NCBI RefSeq assembly: GCF_010731575.1
Contig: NZ_AP022617.1
Location: 4,154,001 to 4,218,000 of the forward strand
Length of the DNA: 64,000 bases
DNA from: Mycolicibacterium monacense
GTDB lineage: Bacteria > Actinomycetota > Actinomycetes > Mycobacteriales > Mycobacteriaceae
Direction: 5' to 3'
Part shown: positions 9,614 through 18,769 of the stretch, one piece after another
Layout of the letters: each line of letters begins with the position of its first letter
Position numbering within the stretch: the first letter of the stretch is position 1
Translations under genes and position numbers: made by a program
The notes under the pieces: generated by a model
Database searches by the model: none
What the model was told of the DNA's origin: nothing
What the model saw: the letters and a program-made list of their open reading frames with translations, nothing else

Positions 9614-10516
9614 GTGTCCGAAACCGGGGGTACGCACGCCGAGCGGCAACAGATCGCCGGGGACGCCAGCGCGGCTGCCGCGGTCACCGAGCTGGAGACC
9701 GAGCCCGTCCCGGCACCGCCGGCGCCGCCGCCCGACCTGACCGCCGCGGCGTTCTTCGACGTCGACAACACGCTCGTGCACGGTTCGTCGCTGGTGCACT
9801 TCGCCCGCGGGCTGGCCGCGCGCAAGTACTTCACCTACGGCGACGTGCTGGGCTTCGTGTACGCCCAGGCGAAGTTCCAGCTGACCGGCCGGGAGAACAG
9901 CGACGACGTGGCGGCCGGACGGAGTAAGGCGCTGTCGTTCATCGAAGGCCGGTCGACGGCGGAGCTGGTGGCGCTCGGCGAGGAGATCTACGACGAGATC
10001 ATCGCCTCCAAGATCTGGCCGGGGACCCGCGCGCTCGCGCAGATGCACCTCGACGCCGGCCAGCAGGTGTGGCTGGTGACCGCGACGCCCTACGAACTCG
10101 CCGCGACCATCGCCCGCAAGCTGGGCCTGACCGGTGCGCTGGGCACGGTGGCCGAGTCGGTGGACGGGGTGTTCACGGGCCGGCTGGTCGGTGACATCCT
10201 GCACGGCACCGGCAAGGCGCACGCCGTGCGCTCGCTGGCCATCCGGGAGGGCCTCAACCTGCGCCGCTGCACCGCCTACTCGGACAGCTACAACGACGTG
10301 CCGATGCTGTCGCTGGTCGGCACCGCGGTGGCGATCAACCCGGACGCCGCGCTGCGCAGCCTGGCCCGCGAACGTGGCTGGGAGATCCGCGACTTCCGCA
10401 CCGCCCGCAAAGCGGCGCGGATCGGGGTGCCGTCGGCGGTGGCGCTCGGCGCGCTGGGCGGTGCGCTGGCGGCCGTGGTGTCACGCCGCCAGGACGGCCG
10501 TACCGGCTGGCGCTGA
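9614..10516 (+). CDS. serB1: HAD-superfamily IB phosphatase (SerB1-like)
   Basis: 300 residues. After a 43-residue low-complexity Ala/Pro/Glu leader come the HAD motifs: motif [15 protein letters not shown] (D49 nucleophile, D51 acid/base), motif [11 protein letters not shown], and motif III with the late aspartates [11 protein letters not shown]. The C-terminus has a hydrophobic patch ([16 protein letters not shown]) that may contact membrane. Mycobacterial orthologues are named SerB1, but phosphoserine phosphatase activity is an inference; subclass IB also contains lipid-phosphate phosphatases, and the adjacent acyltransferase makes that a live alternative. GTG start. Confidence 0.8.
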   Translation: MSETGGTHAERQQIAGDASAAAAVTELETEPVPAPPAPPPDLTAAAFFDVDNTLVHGSSLVHFARGLAARKYFTYGDVLGFVYAQAKFQLTGRENSDDVAAGRSKALSFIEGRSTAELVALGEEIYDEIIASKIWPGTRALAQMHLDAGQQVWLVTATPYELAATIARKLGLTGALGTVAESVDGVFTGRLVGDILHGTGKAHAVRSLAIREGLNLRRCTAYSDSYNDVPMLSLVGTAVAINPDAALRSLARERGWEIRDFRTARKAARIGVPSAVALGALGGALAAVVSRRQDGRTGWR

Positions 10517-10561
10517 TAGGCTCGCGCCGCCAAGCACGTCGACGCTGGGAGTAAGCGAAGC

Positions 10562-11095
10562 ATGGCCATCGCTGAAGAGATCATCGGCACGCACTACCGG
10601 TATCCGGACTACTTCGAGGTGGACCGGGAGAAGATCCGCGAGTTCGCCCGCGCGGTCAAGGACGACCATCCGGCGCACCACGACGAGGCGGCCGCCAAGG
10701 AGTCCGGCTACGACGCGCTGATCGCCTCGCTGACGTTCCTGGCGGTGGCCGGGCGCAAGGTGCAGGCCGAGATCTTCAACCAGTTCGACGTGCCGATCAA
10801 CATGGAGCGGGTGCTGCACCGCGACCAGAAGATCACCTTCCACCGGCCGATCGTGGCCGGCGACAAACTGTTCTTCGACTCCTACCTGGACTCGGTGATC
10901 GAGGCGCACGGCACGGTCGTGACCGAGGTCCGCGGCGAGGTAAGCGACGAGGCCGGGAAACCGGTGCTGACCAGCGTCGTGACCGTCATCGGCGAGGCCG
11001 CCCACGACAACGAGGCGGACGAGATCAGCGCGACCATCAAGGCCCGCCGGGATGCGGCGATCGCGAAGATGGTGTCGGGGCAGAACGCGAAGTGA
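10562..11095 (+). CDS. MaoC-like/FAS1-type dehydratase N-terminal domain protein (UPF0336)
   Basis: 177 residues with a hot-dog dehydratase fold: the N-terminal FAS1-like segment ([32 protein letters not shown]) and [20 protein letters not shown]. It resembles mycobacterial HadA/HadC-type subunits and the Rv0504c family. Subunits of this kind pair with an R-hydratase partner to dehydrate beta-hydroxyacyl-ACP in mycolic acid elongation; no partner is adjacent, so the substrate is open. A leader of about 40 nt with a GGGAG 10 nt before the ATG gives a normal start. Confidence 0.85.
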   Translation: MAIAEEIIGTHYRYPDYFEVDREKIREFARAVKDDHPAHHDEAAAKESGYDALIASLTFLAVAGRKVQAEIFNQFDVPINMERVLHRDQKITFHRPIVAGDKLFFDSYLDSVIEAHGTVVTEVRGEVSDEAGKPVLTSVVTVIGEAAHDNEADEISATIKARRDAAIAKMVSGQNAK

Positions 11096-11116
11096 GCGCA
11101 GCCCCGCCGAGGGAAC

Positions 11117-12178
11117 TCAGCCGAAGAACATGTTCCGTCGGCCGGCGAGCAACTGGTAGAGCGTGTGCTGGATGGTCTCGCGCACCTGGTCGGTCAGCTC
11201 GAACGTGATCATCGGATCGTCGGCGGCGGATTCGTCGTAGTCCTCGGTCGAGATCGGCTCACCGAACTGGATGTGCCACTTGGACGGCAGCGGCACCAGA
11301 CCGAGCGGGCCTGCCACCGGGAACAGCGGGGTGACCGGGAAGTACGGCAGGCCGAGCAACCGGGCCAGCAGCTTGACGTCGGCCATCATCGGGTAGATCT
11401 CCTCGGACCCGACGATCGAGCACGGCACGATCGGGGCCTTGGTGCGCAGCGCCGCCGAGACGAAGCCACCCCGGCCGAACCGCTGCAGCTTGTAGCGGTC
11501 CTTGAACTGCTTGCCCAGCCCCTTGTATCCCTCGGGGAAGACCGCGGTCAGCTCACCGGCGGCCAGCAGCCGGTGCGCATCCGAGGTGCACGCCATCGTG
11601 TGGCCGGCCTTGCGCGCGGCCTGCCCGACCATCGGCAGGTCGAACACCAGGTCGGCGGCCAGCAGCCGCAGATCCCGATGCACGGGGTGGTGGTCCTTGA
11701 CCGCCACCGACAGCATCATCCCGTCGAACGGCAGCACACCGGCGTGGTTGGCGACCACCAGCGCGGCGCCCTCGGCGGGTAGGTTCTCGGTGCCGCTGAC
11801 CTCGACGCGGAACCACGAGTTGAACAGCACCCGCAGGATCGGCAGGAAGACGGCGCTGTTGAGGTGCGAGTCGAAGCCGAACTCGTCGACGGTGTAGTCA
11901 CCCGACATCCGTTTGCGGACGAATTCGGCGACCGCCGCGATGCGTTTGGCGAGTTCGGTGGGGGTCTCCTCGACCCCGGCCCCGAGGCCACCCGCGCGGT
12001 GCTGATCGATCTCGCGGACCACCGCGGCGATCTGCTCGGCCGAGGCCCGGCTGCCGGGATCGGACAGAAGAGAAGGGTGACGACGGGCGCTGTCCGCGCG
12101 CTGGGCCGCCCGCCTCGCCGCGTTCCGCCCCGACGTCCCATGCAGCGGGATGACTTTGGCCTTCGACTCGCCAGACAC
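11117..12178 (-). CDS. PlsC-type lysophospholipid acyltransferase
   Basis: 353 residues. The acyltransferase motifs are present: block I VVANHAGVLPFDGMM (H145, D152) and block III VFPEGYKGLGKQF. A basic, probably disordered N-terminus of about 65 residues precedes them. The family transfers acyl chains to lysophospholipid or glycerol-phosphate acceptors at the inner membrane face; the acceptor here is unknown. It is 33 nt downstream of the SDR gene and convergent with the dehydratase gene, the same layout as Rv0502 in M. tuberculosis. Confidence 0.88.
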   Translation of the reverse strand: MSGESKAKVIPLHGTSGRNAARRAAQRADSARRHPSLLSDPGSRASAEQIAAVVREIDQHRAGGLGAGVEETPTELAKRIAAVAEFVRKRMSGDYTVDEFGFDSHLNSAVFLPILRVLFNSWFRVEVSGTENLPAEGAALVVANHAGVLPFDGMMLSVAVKDHHPVHRDLRLLAADLVFDLPMVGQAARKAGHTMACTSDAHRLLAAGELTAVFPEGYKGLGKQFKDRYKLQRFGRGGFVSAALRTKAPIVPCSIVGSEEIYPMMADVKLLARLLGLPYFPVTPLFPVAGPLGLVPLPSKWHIQFGEPISTEDYDESAADDPMITFELTDQVRETIQHTLYQLLAGRRNMFFG

Positions 12179-12211
12179 GTACTCTTCACCCCACCGATTC
12201 GTCAGTTGTCT

Positions 12212-13285
12212 CTAACGTCCCCACCGTTGCGCCACCCCCACGGCGCGGTCTTCCACCGACCGTACCCACCGTGGATCGACGATGGGCGTCAATCCACGGC
12301 CACGCACGTAGTCGTCGAAAGCCTCCGCCGTGGTCCACTTCGGGTGGTATTCGAGGACTTCGCGCATGCGAGTGGTGTCCATGACCCGGCCGTAGCTCAG
12401 ATAGTTCAGCTGCTCCCGATCGAGCTCAGTGTATCGGGTTGCCCGTCGCAAGGAGTCCACGAGCGAAAGAGCCGAACGCGGGACCGGCAGCGCGACCCGG
12501 CCCGAACGCCGGATCGCCTGGCTCATCATGATGATTCCGGAGGCGCCGATGTTGAACGTGCCGGACTTACCCGCCGTCGTCGCGCGTTCCAGCGCACCCA
12601 GTGCGTCCTGTTCGTGCAGCAGCTGCAGCCGCGGGTCCTGTCCGAGCACCGTCGGGACGACGGGTCCGGCCAGATACCGCGACAGGGCGGTGTCCATCGC
12701 CGGCCCGATCATGTTGGCCAGCCGCAGGATGGTGACCCCGATGTCGGGGCGGCGCCTCCCGAGGCCGCGGGCGTAGCCCTCGATGTCGATGCTGTCGCGG
12801 GCGAAGCCCTCGCCGGGTGGCCGGCGCGCGTCGCTGTCCTCGGTGAACATCACCGGGTCGCGCGGACTCGAGCCGTACACCTCCGAGGTGGACTTCAGGA
12901 TCACCCGCCGTACCGCAGGCGCCTTCTGGCAGGCGGCGAAGAGCTGGATCGCGCCCATCACGTTGAGTTCTTTCAACGCGGCCCGGCCACCTGCGCGCGG
13001 GGCGTACGACGCGGCGGCCGCGTGTACCACCGTGTCCACATCGCCGTTGCGAATCACCTTGGCGATGAACGGATTACGAATGTCCGCGCGGACGAACTCG
13101 GCGCGGCCCATTCGCCGCAGCAGATCCTTGCTCGGCGCGATCGCGTCGACCGCGATCACATGGTTGATCAAGGGGTTCTGCGCCAACCGCGCGATCAGAT
13201 AGCCGCCGAGGAACCGGCACGCCCCGGTGACCAGGACCACCTTCGGGTACGAACCGACGTCGCCCGAGGTGCTCGAATCCACCAC
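12212..13285 (-). CDS. NAD-dependent epimerase/dehydratase-like SDR with degenerate motifs (GalE2-like)
   Basis: 357 residues, extended-SDR fold. The nucleotide motif reads VTGACRFLGGYL: Arg24 stands where the third-position Gly of TGxxGxxG is expected. The Ser/Thr of the catalytic triad is visible in LKSTSEVYGSS, but the following tyrosine, Y171 in DIEGYARGL, lacks the Lys four residues later (Leu instead). Mycobacterial orthologues are labelled GalE2; with these changes, UDP-galactose epimerase activity is doubtful and a binding or regulatory role is possible. Upstream lies the bS22 gene. Confidence 0.75.
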   Translation of the reverse strand: MVDSSTSGDVGSYPKVVLVTGACRFLGGYLIARLAQNPLINHVIAVDAIAPSKDLLRRMGRAEFVRADIRNPFIAKVIRNGDVDTVVHAAAASYAPRAGGRAALKELNVMGAIQLFAACQKAPAVRRVILKSTSEVYGSSPRDPVMFTEDSDARRPPGEGFARDSIDIEGYARGLGRRRPDIGVTILRLANMIGPAMDTALSRYLAGPVVPTVLGQDPRLQLLHEQDALGALERATTAGKSGTFNIGASGIIMMSQAIRRSGRVALPVPRSALSLVDSLRRATRYTELDREQLNYLSYGRVMDTTRMREVLEYHPKWTTAEAFDDYVRGRGLTPIVDPRWVRSVEDRAVGVAQRWGR

Positions 13286-13334
13286 GCCAGCCTAACGGCT
13301 GCGGCTGAGAGCCACCTGGGCGACGGCCGGCAGA

Positions 13335-13436
13335 CTACTTACCGAGTTTTCTGCGCTGCACCCGTGTCCGACGAAGCAGCTTGCGGTGCTTCTTCTTCGA
13401 CATGCGCTTACGCCGCTTCTTGATGACTGAACCCAT
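13335..13436 (-). CDS. 30S ribosomal protein bS22 (AURKAIP1/COX24-domain peptide)
   Basis: A 33-residue, extremely basic peptide: [17 protein letters not shown], then [16 protein letters not shown]. This is the mycobacterial bS22 protein seen near the decoding centre in Mycobacterium smegmatis ribosome structures, also annotated as an AURKAIP1/COX24-domain protein. It is too short for many gene finders. A GGAG lies 5 nt upstream of the ATG. It stands alone between the SDR and the HTH gene. Confidence 0.93.
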
Positions 13437-13586
13437 GAACTCCGCTACCTACGTTTTCCTCGGTCCGACTCGGGGCCCGACCCGACGATCGGCCCGACGT
13501 CAGGATTGACGTCCAACCCGGACACCTTACCCAAGGGGCGCAGGTGAACGAAAACGTCGGTGCCCGTCGGCCCGCTCCGCCGGCTG
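13437..13586. other. Intergenic leader of bS22
   Basis: 150 bp without a gene. It contains the bS22 ribosome binding site and two GACGTC words about 12 nt apart; no convincing operator or terminator was found. Confidence 0.4.
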
Positions 13587-13841
13587 TCAGCCCGCGTCGA
13601 AGTACGAACTCTCCAACATGTCGTGGACGGCTTTGGCGTGCACCCGGAATGACCGGCCCACCCGCACCGCGGGCAGCTCGCCGTTGTGCACCAGGCGATA
13701 CACCGTCATCTTGCTGACCCTCATCAGGCTCGCCACTTCGGCGACCGTGAGGAATTGAGCCCGTGGCTGTTGGCCGTCGGCGCCGCTTTCCCTCTTACCG
13801 CCAGCCGAATCACGTGCCGATGGCCCGTTCATAGACGTCAT
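13587..13841 (-). CDS. MerR/excisionase-type helix-turn-helix DNA-binding protein (BldC-like)
   Basis: 84 residues from the chosen ATG at 13841 (MTSMNGPSARDSAGG). The C-terminal half is one winged HTH: FLTVAEVASLMRVSKMTVYR, LVHNGELPAVRVGRSFRVHA. Proteins of this type in actinobacteria bind DNA as head-to-tail oligomers, like BldC. It corresponds to Rv0500A of M. tuberculosis. An in-frame ATG five codons further upstream is possible; neither start has a strong ribosome binding site. Confidence 0.88.
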   Translation of the reverse strand: MTSMNGPSARDSAGGKRESGADGQQPRAQFLTVAEVASLMRVSKMTVYRLVHNGELPAVRVGRSFRVHAKAVHDMLESSYFDAG

Positions 13842-13979
13842 CGCAACCCAATCCATCAGGCGCGGGCAGTTCCAGCGGCTTCCCCACCGCTGGCACCGAC
13901 CCGTGCATACACGAGGAGAATAGCGTGGCGGATGGGGTTACTGCGACGGGTGTGGGCTAATCAGTCCGAAATCCACGAA

Positions 13980-14864
13980 CTACTCTGATGTAATTCCTAG
14001 CTGCTCAGAGCGGGTTTTCGCGGCTTCCACCGCATTCGCCACCGCCGACCGCAAACCACCGCGTTCGAGTTCTCGCAGCCCAGCGGCGGTGGTACCGGCC
14101 GGTGAGGTAACCGTAGCGCGGAGTTGCGCCGCCGTGGTGTCCATCGCCGTTCCCATTGCCGCATCGCCCACCGGCTGGGCCTCGTCGAGGCGCTCCAGCA
14201 ACATCGCGGCCGAACCCGCCATCGTCTGCACCACCAGGTCGGTGGCCACCGTGCGCGACAGCCCACTGGCCACCGCGGCGTCGACCAACGCCTCGACCAT
14301 CAGGAAGAAGTAGGCGGGCCCGGAGCCCGACACCGCGGTCACCGCGTCCAGCTGCGACTCCGGCACGGTCAGCACGCCGCCGACCGAGTCGAAGATCGCC
14401 GAGACCTCCTTGAGGTGCTCGGGGGTCGCGAAGCGGCCCGGCGCCAGCGCGCTGACTCCCCCGCCGACCACGACCGGCGCATTGGGCATCGCGCGGATCA
14501 CCGGTGCGCCCGCCGGCAGCTTGTTCTCGTAGTACGCGGTCGACACCCCGGCCGCGACCGTGACGAAGACCTGCTCGGCGGTGTCGGTATCGGCGTTGGC
14601 GGCGGCCTCGGCGATGTCGTCGATGACGTGCTCGACGTCGGCCGGCTTCACCGCGACGATGACGTAGTGGGCGTTGTCGATGGCCTCGACGACGGAGGTC
14701 ACCAGCACCGAGTGCTTCTCGGCGAGGAACTTCGCGCGGTCCGGATGCTTCTCGGCGACCACCAGATCCTTGACCTGCCTGCCGGCCCGGAGCAGCCCGG
14801 ACAGCAGCGCCTCACCCATACTTCCGCCACCGATGATCGCGATTCTGGCCATGCGCCAAAGCAT
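13980..14864 (-). CDS. proC: Pyrroline-5-carboxylate reductase
   Basis: 294 residues. ProC reduces pyrroline-5-carboxylate to proline with NAD(P)H. The Rossmann motif is RIAIIGGGSMGEALLSGL and the family signature is AVSGSGPAYFFLMVEAL with the following DAAVASGLSRTVAT. Start at 14864 (MLWRMARIA) is kept because AGGCGG precedes it; the ATG four codons later would give a more compact N-terminus. Confidence 0.96.
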   Translation of the reverse strand: MLWRMARIAIIGGGSMGEALLSGLLRAGRQVKDLVVAEKHPDRAKFLAEKHSVLVTSVVEAIDNAHYVIVAVKPADVEHVIDDIAEAAANADTDTAEQVFVTVAAGVSTAYYENKLPAGAPVIRAMPNAPVVVGGGVSALAPGRFATPEHLKEVSAIFDSVGGVLTVPESQLDAVTAVSGSGPAYFFLMVEALVDAAVASGLSRTVATDLVVQTMAGSAAMLLERLDEAQPVGDAAMGTAMDTTAAQLRATVTSPAGTTAAGLRELERGGLRSAVANAVEAAKTRSEQLGITSE

Positions 14865-14900
14865 GGCATGTCCGCCTCGCGCACCGTCATCCGGCGCGCG

Positions 14901-15752
14901 TCACTGCGCGGCGGGCACCATCGCCAACTGCCGACTCTGCACGACGATGCGACCCTCGCAGTCGACGACGACGTGGTCCTCGTCGAACCACTCCTGACCG
15001 ATCTGCGTCGTGGTGCAGATGACCCGCAGCCAGCCGTCGGCCGGACGGGCCCGCAGATACGCCGTCAGCTGCACGGTGGGCGCCCAGCCGAACCGGTTGA
15101 CCCCGAACGTCACCGGAGCCGACACATCGCCGCACAGCAGCGCGAACAGGACGTCCGGTGCGGCGTCGCGCGGCCGCACCCAGTACTCGATCACCGGTGC
15201 GCCGCCGTCGGAGCGCGGCGCCATCGTGGTGAGCGACGGCCGGATGTCGCAGCCGTGCGCCAGGTGCACGATGTCGGCCATGTGATGCCCCGGGCCGATC
15301 GGTTCGAGCCCCGGCGGCGGCTCGGGCGTCATCAACGGGACGACCGGGTTGACCGACAGCAGCGGCGGGGTGTGGTGTTCGGGTTCGCCGAGGGTGATCG
15401 CGGCGCGCACCGCCACCCGGTCGCCCTGCTGCAGTTCGACGTCGATCAGGCTGACCCGCCGCCCGCGCTTGCGCACGGTCGTGACGACGTCCATGGGACC
15501 CGGGTCCGGCGCCCACAGGAAGTTGGCGGACACCGCGATCGGCTCGACACCACTTTCCCCACCCCCCGAGTCGTTTCGCTCCTGCCCGGCGGTCCCGTGT
15601 TCGAGGCGGGCCGCGTTCGCGCACAACGCCAGCATCGCGCCCCCGTGCACCTTCGGGCCGATCGTCCAGTGCTCGTTGAGCTCACCGCGGTACCGGCCCT
15701 CGCCCAGCGCGGTGAGCGCCATCGCGTCGGTGAACAGGGTCGAACCGGACAT
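14901..15752 (-). CDS. Acyl-CoA thioesterase-like double hot-dog protein
   Basis: 283 residues with two hot-dog halves: GELNEHWTIGPKVHGGAMLA near residue 22 (the family's GG-containing motif) and a C-terminal half with FGVNRFGWAPTVQLTAYLRA and WLRVICTTTQIGQEWFDEDH. This is the TesB-like pattern used on acyl-CoA substrates of unknown chain length. The start MSGSTLF at 15752 is preferred over the longer Arg-rich frame. It lies 31 nt downstream of the TIM-barrel gene; the position matches Rv0499. Confidence 0.8.
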   Translation of the reverse strand: MSGSTLFTDAMALTALGEGRYRGELNEHWTIGPKVHGGAMLALCANAARLEHGTAGQERNDSGGGESGVEPIAVSANFLWAPDPGPMDVVTTVRKRGRRVSLIDVELQQGDRVAVRAAITLGEPEHHTPPLLSVNPVVPLMTPEPPPGLEPIGPGHHMADIVHLAHGCDIRPSLTTMAPRSDGGAPVIEYWVRPRDAAPDVLFALLCGDVSAPVTFGVNRFGWAPTVQLTAYLRARPADGWLRVICTTTQIGQEWFDEDHVVVDCEGRIVVQSRQLAMVPAAQ

Positions 15753-15783
15753 GTGGATCCTCCGTGGGTCGGCGCGCAGTCGG

Positions 15784-16629
15784 TCAGCGCAGCAGGTGCG
15801 CCCGGGCGTACTGCAGCGATTCGCGCAGCAGTGCCTCGCGCTCGTTGGCCGTGCGCGCCCCGGACGTGGTGACCTCGAGGATGACATGGCCGCTGAAGTC
15901 GCCGTTGGCCAGCATCTGACACACCTCGGCGGTCGGCTGGGTGCCGCGACCGGGCACCAGGTGCTCGTCGGCCGACGCGCCGCTGCCGTCGGCCAGGTGC
16001 AGGTGCACCAGCCCGTCTGCCATCCGCTGCGCCATCTCGATGGCGTCGGTGCCCGCCGTCGCCGTGTGCGACAGGTCGAGCGTGTAGTGCGCGTGATCGC
16101 CGTCCAGCGGGTCGTACGAGGGGGCGAACGCCGAGATACCCGGTCCGGGCCTGCCGCCGCGTTTGCGCATCCGCTCGATCGACGTCTGGCCGGCGCCGAA
16201 GAACCGGTCGGCCCGGAACGGGAACATGTTCTCCACCGCGACCATCACGTCGCTGCCCGCCTCGAGCTCGGCGACCTGCTCGCTGAAGCCCTCGGCGTAG
16301 CGGCGCTGCCAGCGGAACGGCGGATGCACGACGACGGTCTGGGCGCCGAGCTGTTCGGCGGCGCGCACGCTGCGGTCCAGTTTGGGGATCGGGTTGGCGC
16401 CCCACACCCGTTGCGAGATCAGCAGGCAGGGCGCGTGCACCGACAGCACGGGCACCCCGTATTGGGCGGACAACCGCGCCACGGCGTCGATGTCCTGGCT
16501 GACGGCTTCGGCCCACACCATCAGTTCGACGCCGTCGTAGCCGAGGCGGGCGGCGTACTCGAAGGCGGCCTCGGTCCTCAGCGGATAGACCGAGGCCGTC
16601 GACAGACCGACCTTGATCGCGGGGCGCAC
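15784..16629 (-). CDS. Xylose-isomerase-like TIM-barrel protein (sugar phosphate isomerase/epimerase family)
   Basis: 281 residues. The AP-endonuclease-2/IolE-type barrel is shown by RLGYDGVELMVWAE, PVLSVHAPCLL, TVVVHPPFRWQ, VMVAVENMFPF and the metal-binding LVHLHLADGSG. Metal-dependent isomerases, epimerases and nucleases share this fold, so the reaction cannot be named. It is part of a minus-strand string (ppx, membrane protein, this gene, thioesterase), seven nt after the membrane protein gene. Confidence 0.8.
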   Translation of the reverse strand: MRPAIKVGLSTASVYPLRTEAAFEYAARLGYDGVELMVWAEAVSQDIDAVARLSAQYGVPVLSVHAPCLLISQRVWGANPIPKLDRSVRAAEQLGAQTVVVHPPFRWQRRYAEGFSEQVAELEAGSDVMVAVENMFPFRADRFFGAGQTSIERMRKRGGRPGPGISAFAPSYDPLDGDHAHYTLDLSHTATAGTDAIEMAQRMADGLVHLHLADGSGASADEHLVPGRGTQPTAEVCQMLANGDFSGHVILEVTTSGARTANEREALLRESLQYARAHLLR

Positions 16630-16636
16630 AGGGTGA

Positions 16637-17599
16637 CTAGCCGGACTGGAGCAACGCCAGCGGTCCCAGCGTGACCAGTGCGCCCACTGCCACGGCGATC
16701 AGCGTGCTGCCGATGTCCTCGGTCTTGCGCACCACGCGCACCCCGACCACCAGCCCGAGGATCACCAGCACCGACAGCACGAGCGCGACGATGTTGTTCC
16801 ACTTCCACAGCTGGTCGAACGCGATGAACAGGCCCGCTCCGAACGCGACGGCGATGATGCACTGTCCGACGATCCAGGCGCCGCGCAGGAACGCCGACAT
16901 GCGACCGCCGGCCTCGACGTCATCATCGCGGAGGTCATCGCGGAGGTCGTGCTCGTCGAGTTCGTCCTCGTCGTCGTGCTCGTCGATCGTGGCGGTGTCG
17001 GCGTCCTTGCCGCGGCGGGCGAGGTCGTCGGCGACGGTGCCGCCGCCGAACAGCGGCCCGGCCGACGAACGCAGATACGACGGCAACTCGTCGTCGTCGG
17101 TCTGGGAACGTTCGCGCGCCGGTTCGTCGAGGTCAGAGTCGAGCAGATCCGCCGGCTCCTCGTCGTCGTCGAGGAGCGGGTCGGGGCTCATGTCCTCGGC
17201 GCCGACGGTGTCCTGTTCGACGGTGTCCTGTTCGAGCGGGATGTCCTCGTCGACGTCGACGTCGTCGGGCTCCTCGGTCTCGAATTCGGCCACCTCGGTG
17301 ACCTCGGGTTCGGCGACGTCCTCCGGCGCGGGTTCGGTGACCGTCTCCTGCTCTTGGGTGGCGCCGTTGACGGGGATCCGCGCGGTCTCGTCGGCCCGCT
17401 CCTCGCGGGTGTCCGAGGCGCGGTCGGTGACGATCGGGATCTCACCGGTCAGCTCGGCGACGGTCACCGCATCGGCGTTGCCACGGCGGCGCCGACGCCG
17501 GCCGCCGACCGGGGGCGCGCCGATGGTGCCGTTCTTCGCGAGCAACTCGGCGACCGAGATCGGCCGGGTGCTGCTGGAGCTGTTATCTGGTTCTGTCAT
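16637..17599 (-). CDS. Acidic-tailed membrane protein (Rv0497-like)
   Basis: 320 residues. The N-terminus has a conserved short block (ISVAELLAKNGTIGAPPVGG followed by RRRRR), then about 190 residues rich in Glu and Asp with repeated TVEQDTV and DELDEHDLRDD units, and three hydrophobic helices in the last 85 residues (about 236-256, 262-283, 294-317). The first block looks like a short linear binding motif ahead of a disordered cytoplasmic tail. Its start overlaps the ppx stop by four bases. Function unknown. Confidence 0.7.
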   Translation of the reverse strand: MTEPDNSSSSTRPISVAELLAKNGTIGAPPVGGRRRRRRGNADAVTVAELTGEIPIVTDRASDTREERADETARIPVNGATQEQETVTEPAPEDVAEPEVTEVAEFETEEPDDVDVDEDIPLEQDTVEQDTVGAEDMSPDPLLDDDEEPADLLDSDLDEPARERSQTDDDELPSYLRSSAGPLFGGGTVADDLARRGKDADTATIDEHDDEDELDEHDLRDDLRDDDVEAGGRMSAFLRGAWIVGQCIIAVAFGAGLFIAFDQLWKWNNIVALVLSVLVILGLVVGVRVVRKTEDIGSTLIAVAVGALVTLGPLALLQSG

Positions 17600-18675
17600 C
17601 GTGTGTTGCCTTTAGTGGCAGTTGGGCTGAGCGCCTTGGGTCCAGCATCCCGCACCGGCGTCTCCACCGCGGCGAGATCGTCCATACCGCTCACGCGGGT
17701 GAGGTCGTCGGCTCCGCCGACCTCCGTCCCGCCGACGAAAGCGCTGCCGTCGGCCTCACTGTCGAGTTTCCGCAGAATCAAACCCTCCCGCAACGCCCAC
17801 GGACAGATGTCCACGGACTCGATTCCGAGCGCCCGCATGCTTGCTTCAGCCACCAACGCTCCGGCCACGATCTGTGGCGCGCGCTCGGCACTCACCCCTT
17901 CCAATTCCGCTCGGTCAGCCGCGGTCATCCTAGAGATGAAAGCTATGAGCTGCCGCAACCCGGTCGCCGTCAGCGTCCGCTTGACCCGCGGTCCGGCCCC
18001 CGAAGGCGCCGCCCCGGTGAGCCGCGCGAGGCTCCGGAACGTCTTCGACGTCGCGACGGCGAGGTCGGGGCTGCCCGCTTCCAGCAGTTCTGTGCTGGCA
18101 TCCGAGAGCTCGTTGGCCAGCCATTCGCGCAGCATCGCCACACGGCGCCGGCCGGGTGGATCGTCGGGCAGCCACTCGCGGGTCAGCCGTCCCGCGCCGA
18201 GCGGCAGCGACAGCGCCACCTCGGGCTCCTCGTCGCCCCCGTTGGACAGCTCCAACGAGCCACCGCCGATGTCGATGTTGATGATGCGGCCGGCGCTCCA
18301 GCCGTACCAGCGCCGCACGGCCAGGAAGGTCAGCCGTGACTCGTCGACCCCGCTGAGCACCCGCAACCGGACCCCGGTCTCGGCCAGCACCCGCGCCAGG
18401 ACGTCGTCGGAGTTGGTGGCGTCGCGCACCGCGGAGGTGGCGAACGCCATCATCTCCGCACAGCCGGAACTGGTGGCGATCTTGGCGAATTCGTCGACGG
18501 TCGCGACGAGCCGGTCGGCCCCCTTGCGGGTCAGCTTGCCGGAGTCGTCGATCGCCTCGGCCAGCCGCAGGGACGCCTTGGTGGAGCTCATCGGGGTCGG
18601 GTGGCCGCCCCGTCGCGCATCCACCACAAGCAGATGGACGGTATTGCTGCCCACGTCGAGCACGCCCAGTCGCAC
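17596..18675 (-). CDS. ppx1: Ppx/GppA family exopolyphosphatase
   Basis: 359 residues. The ASKHA fold motifs are present: phosphate-1 RLGVLDVGSNTVHLLVVDAR and phosphate-2 RIINIDIGGGSLELS, with the family ATSAVRDATNSDD segment between. The family hydrolyses terminal phosphate from polyphosphate or from (p)ppGpp. The PPK2-type kinase at 39 kb and the SenX3/RegX3 phosphate sensor nearby fit a polyphosphate role. GTG start at 18675, supported by TAGGTT (18682-18687) six nt upstream. Confidence 0.9.
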   Translation of the reverse strand: MRLGVLDVGSNTVHLLVVDARRGGHPTPMSSTKASLRLAEAIDDSGKLTRKGADRLVATVDEFAKIATSSGCAEMMAFATSAVRDATNSDDVLARVLAETGVRLRVLSGVDESRLTFLAVRRWYGWSAGRIINIDIGGGSLELSNGGDEEPEVALSLPLGAGRLTREWLPDDPPGRRRVAMLREWLANELSDASTELLEAGSPDLAVATSKTFRSLARLTGAAPSGAGPRVKRTLTATGLRQLIAFISRMTAADRAELEGVSAERAPQIVAGALVAEASMRALGIESVDICPWALREGLILRKLDSEADGSAFVGGTEVGGADDLTRVSGMDDLAAVETPVRDAGPKALSPTATKGNTR

Positions 18676-18681
18676 GCTTCC

Positions 18682-18762
18682 AACCTAGACCGTCGCCCCT
18701 GGCCTGCCGTGCGCCGACACCCCATCTCGTATACCGCGGCACCCCGCCGGGGCGGGTAGCGT
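18682..18762. promoter_or_regulatory. Divergent leaderless promoters of ppx1 and the Cys-rich gene
   Basis: On the minus strand TAGGTT (18682-18687) ends 6 nt before the ppx GTG. On the plus strand TAGCGT (18757-18762) ends 7 nt before the GTG at 18770. Both fit the TANNNT -10 at leaderless spacing. Confidence 0.4.
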
Positions 18763-18769
18763 TTCACCC

